From NCBI GenBank assembly GCA_036365515.1, contig CM070877.1:118207321-118271320 (forward strand): a stretch of 64,000 nt of DNA. The letters run 5' to 3'. The position numbers were made by a program, and so were the translations under genes. This DNA comes from Torymus aiolomorphi (Eukaryota > Arthropoda > Insecta > Hymenoptera > Torymidae). Below, one piece after another: positions 38,120-47,394 of this stretch (position 1 is the first letter of the stretch; each line of letters begins with the position of its first letter). Below the pieces are notes generated by a model. It did no database searches. It saw nothing but the letters and a program-made list of their open reading frames with translations, and was not told the origin of the DNA.

Positions 38120-38373
38120 CCCTGGCAGAAATGTTAACCAGAAACTAACTATTTTTCAGTTAACTTTATGGCTAAAAACGAACATTACTTGTATTTCATA
38201 ATAACGTACCAATCCGAAATAAATTATGGCATTTACACTTCATAAAATATGTATTTTAAGTAATAGTAGAACTTTTAGATGAATTATATTATTTTTGCAT
38301 TATGATTTTTTCTAAAAATGCTTCCATTTAATTAACACGTTACCTATAAAATATGGTTAATTTTCTACCAGGG
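38120..38373. mobile_element. MITE, CCCTGRYAGAAATG family, 254 bp
   Basis: Near-identical to 17915-18168, starting CCCTGGCAGAAATGTTAACC and ending TTTTCTACCAGGG. It lies just beyond the 3' end of the LINE fragment. Confidence 0.8.
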
Positions 38374-38400
38374 TTATATTATATTTTACTATATACTATT

Positions 38401-38431
<31 letters not shown>

Positions 38432-38658
38432 TCCAGATTAATTACAGGTATGTAATTCTATAAAGGTAGACGTAGCTACCTGTACATAGACTGGAGGAAA
38501 CATTAAAAATAACTTACATAACTAACTTACTTACTAAGATTTCACCAAAATATATTACTCTTATATTAAAAAACAAACAGTATTAACATTCAATATTTCA
38601 CTTAGAATTGCTACTATGCTTAATCAGTTTAAAATATAGAGTTTTTCAATCTATTTTT

Positions 38659-39060
38659 TTAATTTTTAGACTTATTTTTCTTGCTGACAAATAGTGTCTT
38701 AAGTTCATTAGGCAGGGTATTGAAGGTTTTTAAAGCTACTAAGTAGCTATTCTTATTACTAATAGCCTTCTTTGTTTTAGGTAACTGAATACCCTTTTTT
38801 CTAATTTTAGATGTACTTGCTTTATATATTTCTGACAAATCTTCGTAGTGATAAAGTAGAGCCTCAAGCGTAAATAGTTGATTTACATTTAACGGGATAT
38901 TTGCTAGATATTTGTTTTTACTTATAAGTTTCAATATTCTTGTTTGTATTTTTTGTAAAAGAGTTAAATTGTTATTGTATGTTCCGCCCCAGGCAATTCC
39001 ATAATTTATTAAACTATGAAAGAAGGCGTAGTATATTGTCATTAGTGTTTTAGTATCCAT
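38659..39060 (-). pseudogene. Reverse transcriptase C-terminal (thumb) fragment
   Basis: Frame of 133 codons continuing the LINE protein, with the INYGIAWGG block that follows the RT palm in LINE ORF2 proteins. It is separated from the catalytic fragment by one frameshift near the 5-base run at 39079-39083. Confidence 0.7.
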
Positions 39061-39792
39061 GAACTTTTTGATTTTTGCAAAAATATATATTTTGTTTTAT
39101 TTATAATATATTCAATGTGCTTATCCCATTTCATGTTGTAATCAAATATCAACCATAGGTGTTTGTGGTTTGTTACTCTTTTGATTTTCTGTTTGTGTAT
39201 ATCTATATCGAGTTTTATTGGAACACTATCACTATAGTTACCCATAGTCATGTAAACAGTTTTATTTGTATTTAAGGATAGTTTGTTGATAGCTAACCAG
39301 TTTGCTATATGCTCTAAAGATTTGTTCATTTTTTCCCGAGCAGATGCCCACGTGTTGTCAGCAGCGATGACAACGGTGTCATCCGCATAGGACAGAATAG
39401 TGTCTCTTTGCATATCTAACAGTAGATCGTTAACATATAGTATAAAAAATAATGGTCCTAAAACCGTTCCTTGTGGCACTCCCGTGTCAATTTCATTTTC
39501 AATACTATTTTCGTCTGATATCCTAACTCTTTGTTTTCTATTAGTTAGATAGCTAGTTAGTAGTTCCAATGATTTGCCCCTTATCCTATGTCTTTCAAGT
39601 TTATCGATTAATAGCTTATGGTTAACAGTGTCAAAAGCCTTTGCAAGATCTATAAAAGTGACTATTAGTGGAAGGTTTTTTCTAATTTGTTATAAATGAT
39701 GTCCGAAATTCTGTTTAGTGAGTCTGTTGTTCCTCTACCTTTTACAAAACCTTATTTATTTCTTAGAATATATTTCTTAATATACTGTCGAT
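39042..39792 (-). pseudogene. Reverse transcriptase fragment, catalytic part
   Basis: The frame at 39042-39569 carries GVPQGTVLGPLFFILYVNDL and the catalytic YADD box (residues 61-64), hallmarks of a non-LTR reverse transcriptase. Upstream on the same strand DLAKAFDTVNHK (about 39615-39650) continues the palm domain in frame. Further upstream GFVKGRGTTDS is in another frame, the break falling at a 6-base homopolymer (39676-39681). Clade is probably CR1/L2/Kiri-like, judged by motif wording only. Confidence 0.8.
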
Positions 39793-39795
39793 AAG

Positions 39796-40537
39796 AATTT
39801 GAGTTTCGTAACTACTGAATTTCGTATCAATAAATATCAATAAAACCTCCTCAGAAAAGTAATTTTATATATAAAATTAAATATTTGTATCAATCATTTA
39901 ATCAGTATAGTAGAATTTTAAAAGTTATTTTTTTTAACATTTTCGTAGATGCGTAAGCATGAAAAATCACAGTTAATTCAGTATAAACCCGGTAAAGTGA
40001 GAGGCACACCCTAAGCTCGGAAGGGGCATGTATACAGTGAGTCAGCTTCTTTTTTCGCCATTTTGCTTGATTATATTCGCGCCGGAGAAACACGAGTGCC
40101 ATTGAGATTTACGGCTCGCGACGCAAAAGTGACTCATTCGACGAATCGCCATAAAAGCAAAGACAGACAGGGACCATCTTTTGCGTTTATTTTTCCTTTT
40201 TCAAGGGCTGCCCTTCAACGATGAGACGTCCTTCAGCATCAAAAACTCAGTTATATCCGATCCCCCCCATCAGAGTTAATCGCAGAGTACGTCGCGGAGG
40301 GATCTGCATTATAATGTCTCAATTAATGCGATGCTGTACATATCTAATTTTCTCTCATAATTATCAAAAACACATTCTAATAAATTATTAAATTCAGTCT
40401 AGTAAGAAGTAGACATTTTGAAGCTAAATGCGAGATCAAAAAATAAATTTTATGTAATAGGCGTTCTATGTTAAATTAATAAAAGTCAACAGCAAGTCAT
40501 CTACCTTTGTTACATACTAATTATCTGATGAAATATC
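39796..40537. other. Moderately GC-rich DNA, no gene recognised
   Basis: The block at 40000-40320 is GC-richer and non-repetitive and may be a small regulatory island. The 66-codon minus-strand frame there has no domain. Confidence 0.35.
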
Positions 40538-40699
40538 GTCGCGCGGTACGAAGAAAAGCCAACGTAGAAGAGTCAGACGAAGAAAAGCCAGTTTCGCGCG
40601 AAAAAGCCAAAAATGTGCCCATTCTTTGGCTTTTTTCGCGCGAAACTGGCTTTTCTTCGCCTGGCTCTTCTAAGTTGCCTTTTCTTCGTACCGTGCGAC
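40538..40699. repeat. 162-bp near-perfect palindrome (hairpin MITE)
   Basis: TCGCGCGGTACGAAGAAAAG is mirrored at the other end. An inner AGTTTCGCGCGAAAAAGCCA and its inverse form the stem near the loop. Internal GAAGAAAAGCCA units are repeated within each arm. Long GC-rich stem; the 92-codon frame across it is an artefact. Confidence 0.8.
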
Positions 40700-41555
40700 T
40701 ATATTATGTATGTCAATATGTTTATAATCTTTTATTATTTAATAAACTAACTGATTTTCCAGGCGTCTTATTTCGCATTCTTTAAACTAGTTTGAGCATC
40801 AGAAAATACATTCAATGATTCGGAGTAAAAATGTTATGTTTAGCATAATCTTAAATATAATTAAACTCGATACCATGCATTGCAATCTACGTACACCCAG
40901 CCATTTTCAGAGGAAATTCAATTTTGATCAAGTAAACGTTTTTAGCATAAACTTATACAGGAACGTCATACTTGTTGCCTTTTGAAACAAAAATTCAAAA
41001 TGTTGCTTACGTAATTGACAACTATAATTTATTTTAATCATGTTTAGGTTTTTAATTGTTTTTTTTTCTGAAATCAGATTTAAATGAGTGTTTGTTACGA
41101 ACTTTTACTTTTTTGTAATATTATTTGTAAAATTATTAAACAATATTCTTCTGTAGTTGTTGTTTCGACGAGTTAGCGGCTTAGATTCTCAAAACTTTTA
41201 TTAATCTTCCGTAAATTTAAAAACAAATAAATAGCGTGAAATGAGATTTATTCTGCGAAAATATTTATTTTTAAAACTTCTATTAAATATTCAGATGCTT
41301 TTTTATGAAGGAATCAAATGGAGTGGTTTAATGGAACCGAATGAGAATGGATTTTTTGTACATAGGTAGAACAAGAAAATCTTTTACCAACTTTTCTAAA
41401 AAATTAAATATGCATAGTGTGCGGCATCTGGTAAGTATTTGAAAATAGTTTTCAAAACCACTGTGTTATTTTAGCAAATGAATGAAGAAAAAATTGAAAC
41501 CATAAATATCGCAAATTGGAACTCGATAAAAGCATGGTAAATAGCGGCAAATTGA
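40700..41555. other. AT-rich DNA without recognisable gene
   Basis: Nothing recognisable. Confidence 0.45.
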
Positions 41556-41800
41556 AATTTTCCGCGTCTTCTTGGGTCGGCTGGTTAATAAAAATAGTCG
41601 TAAAAAGTCGCCTCGCTGCCTCGACGACGACGTCGACGAAAGCCCGTAGCCATGGAAGCCGCATCGTTTCCTTCGAAAATCCCGAGGCATCAAACGCAAT
41701 TTCCAATTCTTATTAGAGCCAAATGAGAGGGACCCGCCCGGATCTTCGCTCATCGTCGACGCTGCCGCCGACGTTGAGAAAGGAGGGAGGGAGGGAGGGG

Positions 41801-41876
<76 letters not shown>

Positions 41877-42110
41877 GTGGGGAATGAGAGTGGGTGGGGA
41901 AAAAGAGCGCGTAGAGTCGAGGGAAAAAGCGGAGCCGCAAAAATGAAAGCAAAAAGACCAACACAGCGGGCGGTAAATCGCGTAGAATTACCACGGCACG
42001 TCCTGGCACTTCGATAAAATTCGTCAGTCCATGCACGCAGAGGAAGGAAAAGAGGCTTTCGCTTACCCCTCTTCCCTCTCCCAACCGCTCTCCCGTGTTC
42101 TTTTTCTCTT
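41556..42110. other. GC-rich island with (GA)n tract
   Basis: Non-repetitive GC-rich sequence (41560-41780) followed by a long GA tract at about 41801-41873. Overlapping frames at 41452-42084 are either domain-free or translated GA repeat. Candidate regulatory island. Confidence 0.45.
41801..41873. repeat. (GA)n microsatellite
   Basis: About 70 bp GA with one C interruption. Confidence 0.95.
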
Positions 42111-42740
42111 TCTCTCGCTTCCTATACTTTTCTTCGATTTTATACTTTTTTTTCCTTCATTTCTGTCTGCTTTTTTCACCTTTCTTTCTTTCTATCTTTC
42201 CTATATACGTATATTTCCGGTTTTACCGTACTTTTGTTATATATATATATATATAGTTTAGAGGAGCAAATTTCATCAGAAGAAATTTAAGTAAATTTAA
42301 ATAATTCACTTTACTACTAATAGTTTGGGAATGAAAATTTTGTTGTTTTTTTGAAAGTACGTTACTTTGCTATAATAAAATATTTATGCATTTTAATTTT
42401 TCAAAGTTAGTAACAAAAATTAATATAACAATGTAGCATTGTAAGAATTAATCAAGTTATGAGCAATTTAAGAAATCAATAATATTTGTTTTATAATGCC
42501 TCGATGACTTTCACTGTGCTGTAATACAATAATAATAAATAAAGGGTAGTAGATAAAAATTATAATCTTACTAAATTTGCAAGTCATCATCGCTGATATG
42601 CCAGCTATATACATACTCTATATTTTTATTACTTATTTGCTCTATATCATTCTAATAAAATTATGCATACCAAAGTTAATACTAAACAGCGTACGCGATA
42701 AATAAATAAACAAATAAATGTGATAAAATATTCAACGAGC
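42111..42740. other. AT-rich DNA with (TA)n at 42239-42254
   Basis: Pyrimidine-rich then AT-rich; nothing else recognisable. Confidence 0.45.
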
Positions 42741-44660
42741 TGAAGTTGATTTCAATCCACTCCAATTAATTTCTACATCTTCCCTTCGGCAGCGCTCATT
42801 GTCTTTATCTCTCTCCCCGCTATTTCATTACTTTCTCCTATGGGCGCGCCTGCGTAAAATTAATACAGAAATAAGCCCGAAGCCTCGGAATATACAACAA
42901 TGAAAGCATTCACCTCTCGTAGAAACAAACAGACCGCACTCGAGCTACTCGATACGCCAGTGCGGCTATTAACGTCGATAGATAATTCCCGAAGCCACGA
43001 CAGCGGGAGCAGCGACGGCGGTAGTTCTTCAATATTCTCCGCGGCGAGACTCGCGAAAAACCATGAGTTCGCGTTTGCGTAGCCGAAGAATGAAAGGGAT
43101 TAAAAAAGGAGAAATCCAAGCCCTGGTCGGAACATGAAAAGAGAAGTCAGCGGAGGAGCGAGAAAATCGAGCAGACCATAGTCTGTCTTCTCTTTATTCA
43201 TCCGCGCGACTATGCAGCCCCATATTTGAATGCCTGGCGCGAATAAAGCTCGATGGACGGCCATTAGGAACTTGCCGTGCTAAAGAAAGGGAGAGAGCGA
43301 GGTAGAGGAAGAAGAAGAGATGGCGAAGAAAGGTGGAGAAGAGGGAAAGGAAGGGAATGAGCGCGTATAATCCGGTAGTAAGACGAGGGCAGAAGAGCGG
43401 GGAAAAGAGAGCGAAGCGCGTCTCTCTTATAAGAAAAGGGGATACGGAAAAAAGGATGGCTAGACTGACTCTTTCTCGCTTCTACGCGGCTTCTTTCCTC
43501 GGGGGCGAAAAAGAAAGCGAGAAACAGAGGAGCGGGTGGCCGTAGGGGCCGTATAATGCTTAACAAGCCGACTTGAAAGGGCGTCTGCCATTTTGAGTCA
43601 ATACTTGAAAGTCTTTGCTCATTAAGAATATTTTACGTCCCAAGCCCGGGCTTCCGAAGGCGCGCGCTTGGAGAGAGAGAGAGCGACGCAGCCAAGCCAA
43701 CCCCAGCTTTTTTCCTCCCTCTCTCTCTCGCGCTCTTCTTCATCCGCCGCACCGGCAGAATCGGAGAGCTGCTATACCCGGGCTTGCCGAGAGGCGGGGG
43801 CGGCGGCCGCCTTCGGGAAGATGGGAGTTTTTCAAGCGCGCGCGCGACCCTCCATAGTGCTCGCGCACACACACACACACACACACATACATATACATAC
43901 ACAAAACACAAGCCGGTCTCGGCTCGACCCCATAGCTCTCGCTCCCCTTGCGTTTCTCTCTCCCTTTCCCTCTCTCTCTTTTCTATCCCGGGATGCTGTA
44001 CAGCTCGAAGCTCCGAGCGAGTCCACCCACCGTACAGTGCGGCGAGCCTCGCAAATTCCGTGCGTTTCCTCACTCGCCCGCGCGCAAAAAGGGGCCGAGC
44101 CCTGCTGTGGGCTTCCTTCTTTCCTTCTCTCTTTGAGTGCGCGCCTCACGTTCCCCCACCGAGTATTATGTGTGAGTGTGTGCATGTGTGTGTATATATA
44201 TACAGGCGCATAGCGTACTTTTATACTCCCTCGCGTAGTCAAATTTTTTCGGACCGTTTCGTGTCTGTGTGTGCGTATGTGTATGTCTGTGTGTGTCTGT
44301 GTGCTTGCAACCGTATGCGCACAGGAAGACAGAAAAAGCCAACAGGGTGGAAAACTGGGAGGCTTCCCTCCTCGATTCGCGCTCGTAATCACTGTCCCAT
44401 TTCGCCTTGACTTTTTTCTCCGTCGTCCTCGGCTGTGCGCGCATCCTTCCTAATTCCTACTCAATTCCTTGGCTCTTAGCATTTCAATTTATACGCGCCG
44501 AGCGATTCGTCCACGTCGTCGTTGCCGCCGCCGTTACTTACTGACGCTCGAGTCACCGACTTCTTCACTCAGTCGTTTGCCTCAACGAGAAGAGAGAAGT
44601 GGCAGAAAGATTGACAAGGAAAGAGACGAAAATAGAAAGTGAAAATGTCGAGGCAGATGT
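42741..44660. other. Large GC/CpG-rich island
   Basis: Nearly 2 kb of GC-rich DNA with GA tracts (43285-43330, 43669-43683), (CA)n (43865-43888), (GT)-rich DNA (44170-44300) and (GCC)n near 44520. Long overlapping frames on both strands (up to 208 codons) are low-complexity and lack domains. The densest candidate regulatory region of the window. Confidence 0.5.
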
Positions 44661-45274
44661 ATATTTTGAAGTAAATTGCTGTCTTCTGTTACCATCTCTG
44701 CACAATTATATAAGAATTTAGTTGAAAGTCCTTATTGTCGCTGACAATCAACTTTTTATAAAGGGATATAATATAAATTGTAAATAATTTTCGTCAATAA
44801 ATAGAGTAAATAAATATTATATATTCGTCAGGTCAAAGGAATAAGGTTCCATTTGGGCAACGTGCTACAAAAGGTTCCACATTTCAGACGTACTTTTTTT
44901 TCAAAATTTAAGTTAGTAACTATACAGAATCTTGAAATAGTACATTACGCTACCATGCGGGAAAGCAGATTTTCGTCTCGTGTGATGTTTACACTCGAAC
45001 GAAGCGAAGGTATATTTATGACGTGAAATTTATAGATTTTTTATTTTTTCTGTGCGAGAAATTTAGTTATACAAAATTAAAACGCCAGATAAATATAGTA
45101 AATTGTCTTAGAAAATGTTTTATCACTTTTCTTATGCTCTATACATTATTTGAACATAAAAAACTAAATTCAAGATACCACGAGCATCTATAGAATATTT
45201 TTAACCTTTAAGTAACTTTTGATATTAAAATCATTCGATCTTAAATATATTACTACATCTTTCAGAGATGTGAT
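44661..45274. other. AT-rich left flank of the Polinton, possible hAT relic
   Basis: Immediately left of the insertion, the minus-strand reading frame of the right-hand hAT relic continues for about 30 codons before a stop near 45195, when the target duplication is counted once. Beyond that, nothing is recognisable. Confidence 0.4.
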
Positions 45275-45280
45275 AGCAGT
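45275..45280. repeat. Target-site duplication AGCAGT, left
   Basis: Identical to 62301-62306. Six-base duplications are the rule for Polintons. Confidence 0.9.
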
Positions 45281-45398
45281 AGTAGTAGGGGCAGCGCGGC
45301 TACCGCGCCAGAGCGGCTCCCGCGCCACTTACCCACCGAGCACTACTTACCGTCCGTCGGTAAGGTAGGGTGCAAAGTCACCATGCGAGAGGCCCGGT

Positions 45399-45910
45399 AG
45401 AGGGCGCATTGAACATTTACTCCATCGATAAAATGTGTACGTATGTCATGTTGCAGGGGGCATGGGGCCCTCATGTGATGTTATGTTGTAAGTGAATATA
45501 GAATATTTTTATAATATTCATATAGTGTTTAAATTTGTTAATTATAAGTAGTCTTATATTCCGCGCCAGCCCGGTTGTAGAGGGCGCATTGAACATTTAC
45601 TCCATCGATAAAATGCATACGTATGTCATGTTGCAGGGGGCATGGGGCCCTCATGTGATGTTATGTTGTAAGTGAATATAGAATATTTTTATAATATTCA
45701 TATAGTGTTTAAATTTGTTAATTATAAGTAGTCTTATATTCCGCGCCAGCCCGGTTGTAGAGGGCGCATTGAACATTTACTCCATCGATAAAATGCATAC
45801 GTATGTCATGTTGCCGGGGGCATGGGGCCCTCATATGATGTTATGTTGTAAGTGAATATAGAATATTTTTATAATATTCATATAGTGTTATTTGTTAATT
45901 ATAAGTAGTC
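45399..45910. repeat. 180-bp subterminal tandem repeat, about 3 copies
   Basis: AGGGCGCATTGAACATTTAC recurs at 45401, 45581 and 45761, a period of exactly 180 bases. The third unit lacks a few bases near its end. The right arm has only two units, so this is a copy-number difference between otherwise matching arms. Confidence 0.9.
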
Positions 45911-46440
45911 TTATATTTTATAAGTATATTTTATCTTAGTATATTCAATCAGTATATTTTATATTGTATAAGATTCTACAAAGATATTTTATAAGTTCAT
46001 AGAAATTTTAAAAAGTTAATGATGAGCAATTCAATGAAATTTATATTAACAATATTAAATGACTATTTTTAAATTCAAAAGAAACTTTAAAATATTTAAA
46101 CAAGTTAGTTTTTAAGGAAAATTTTCTATTATAAGAATAAATATTTCATAGAGGGCATTGGGATGTGGAAACGTTAAGGGAAAATAAAAAAGATATGTAA
46201 GATTATTTCATATTTATTAAAAAAGCTTTTTCATATTTATTTAAAAAAGCTTAAAAGTAATACATAGTAGAATACATCTTAATCTACGAGTATAAAAAGT
46301 TTCAAATTAATCTTTCAATCTTACTATAAAAATATATTTAGAAACTAGTGAACATCTTAATTAAAAAGTATTACAATTTAGCAAATAACTTTGAAAATTT
46401 AAAATTAAAGTTAAAGAGAAAATTATCTAAAAACTTATAA
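45911..46440. other. AT-rich subterminal DNA of left arm
   Basis: Between the 180-bp repeats and the 96-codon gene. AT-rich; matched in inverse by about 61304-61850. Probably 3' untranslated and terminator sequence for the outward-facing genes. Confidence 0.5.
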
Positions 46441-46731
46441 TTATATAAATTCTAGAAGGCATCCACCTAAAGATTTGACGAAGACTTCTCTATTAACTAA
46501 TTCTGACTCTATGTTGAGAAGCGCCTCTGGCTTCTCCAGTAATAAAGAATTAACTTTACTTGGAAGGAAAATGTCAAAACTACTGTCTAATTCAAGAACA
46601 ATTTTTAAGCCGTATTTAGTGGATACCTTTTTTAATGAGGTTATCTTATACTGTTTATTTAGCTCCAAGTCCCGTAGTCGTTTTGTGGGCAGGTATGATG
46701 GACTTCTCGCTGCTTCATTTATGAGGTCCAT
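46441..46731 (-). CDS. Small arm protein, 96 aa (possible OB-fold ssDNA-binding), left copy
   Basis: Intact 96-codon frame. It has the wording LNKQYKITSLKKVSTKYGLK followed by beta-strand-like LELDSSFDIFLP. I recall similar short proteins from insect mobile elements with a beta-barrel look, compatible with an OB fold binding single-stranded DNA; that role is inference. It lies downstream of the 176-aa gene on the same strand, 60 bases apart. Preservation of both frames without any stop, while the central genes are broken, suggests arm homogenisation or recent activity. Confidence 0.75.
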   Translation of the reverse strand: MDLINEAARSPSYLPTKRLRDLELNKQYKITSLKKVSTKYGLKIVLELDSSFDIFLPSKVNSLLLEKPEALLNIESELVNREVFVKSLGGCLLEFI

Positions 46732-46737
46732 GACTGA

Positions 46738-46791
46738 AAAAAGAAATGATAAATTATTATTTATATTTTTTTTATAGAATTACTTACTTAT
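46738..46791 (-). other. Likely 54-nt intercistronic intron, left copy
   Basis: Read on the minus strand, a GTAAGT donor follows the stop codon of the 176-aa gene and a CTTTTTTCAG acceptor stands two bases before the ATG of the 96-aa gene. The sequence mirrors 60957-61010 in the right arm. Removal would join the two frames on one short two-gene mRNA without fusing them. Confidence 0.5.
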
Positions 46792-47322
46792 TTATTCTGA
46801 CGTATCAGAACTTTCAGGGGTTGAATATTGCTCTCTCAAGTCTTCCACCCAGCGGTATAAAGCGCAAACTATTTCAACTGAACAATTCTGTTTCCACCCG
46901 GGACAATGATTAATGCAGGCTAGCGGTCGTATAAATCCAGGAGTTCTTATAGATGGACAACCCAAATCCTCCAAGTTTCTTATATTATCGAAATAGGGTT
47001 GCAGCCAGTGTTTTTTGTGTTCACCTTTGACCCAAATTGTTAATAACGACCCCTGCGCTTTTTCTTTCAATTTGTCGAAAGCCGTTGACAGGTATGAATA
47101 CGGCACCTCTCCGTGTTCCCAATGAATTCCGTGCAGATTGGATTGTAAATATCTATTTAAAATTTTTACATTCTGGTCTAAATCACTCCAATCACAGGGT
47201 GGTTGAAATGTCGCAACGTACGGCACCGGATTTAACGCATTAGGATCTATATAAGCAATTTCTTTAAATATAAAATTGCCGTTGTTATCTTTAAAACCTT
47301 GTGTATCTACAATTAGTTCCAT
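46792..47322 (-). CDS. Arm protein, 176 aa (possible RNase H-fold nuclease-like), left copy
   Basis: Intact frame starting MELIVDTQGF, a beta-strand ending in an acidic residue as at the start of RNase H/DEDD exonuclease folds, though the second acidic position is Gln. Later come a W-x-x-G-E turn (HWEHGEVPYSY), LLTIWVKGEHKKHW, and a C-terminal Cys/His group with HCPGWKQNCS. Similar uncharacterised proteins are common in insect genomes and mobile elements. Nuclease function is inference, and loss of a catalytic acid could make it a binding protein. It is transcribed outward from the minisatellite toward the terminus. Confidence 0.75.
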   Translation of the reverse strand: MELIVDTQGFKDNNGNFIFKEIAYIDPNALNPVPYVATFQPPCDWSDLDQNVKILNRYLQSNLHGIHWEHGEVPYSYLSTAFDKLKEKAQGSLLTIWVKGEHKKHWLQPYFDNIRNLEDLGCPSIRTPGFIRPLACINHCPGWKQNCSVEIVCALYRWVEDLREQYSTPESSDTSE

Positions 47323-47394
47323 GATAAGTTATATACTGGAAATGTAGATAACATTATTTGAATATTATTCAAGAAAAAAAAGTAGAGTTAATAT

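Larger units (their letters stand above)
38398..39795 (-). mobile_element. 5'-truncated non-LTR retrotransposon (LINE)
   Basis: Minus-strand fragment ending in a (TAAA)n tail (plus-strand TTTA repeats at 38400-38432), as CR1/L2-like LINEs with short-repeat tails do. It retains the middle and C-terminal part of the reverse transcriptase. Upstream endonuclease and N-terminal regions are absent, consistent with 5' truncation on insertion. Confidence 0.8.

Noticed and set aside
40507..40785. 92-codon frame
   Set aside because: Runs through the 162-bp palindrome; symmetry makes both strands open.
43668..44410. Frames of 181-208 codons in the 43-44 kb island
   Set aside because: Contain translated (CA)n/(GT)n repeats and overlap frames on both strands.
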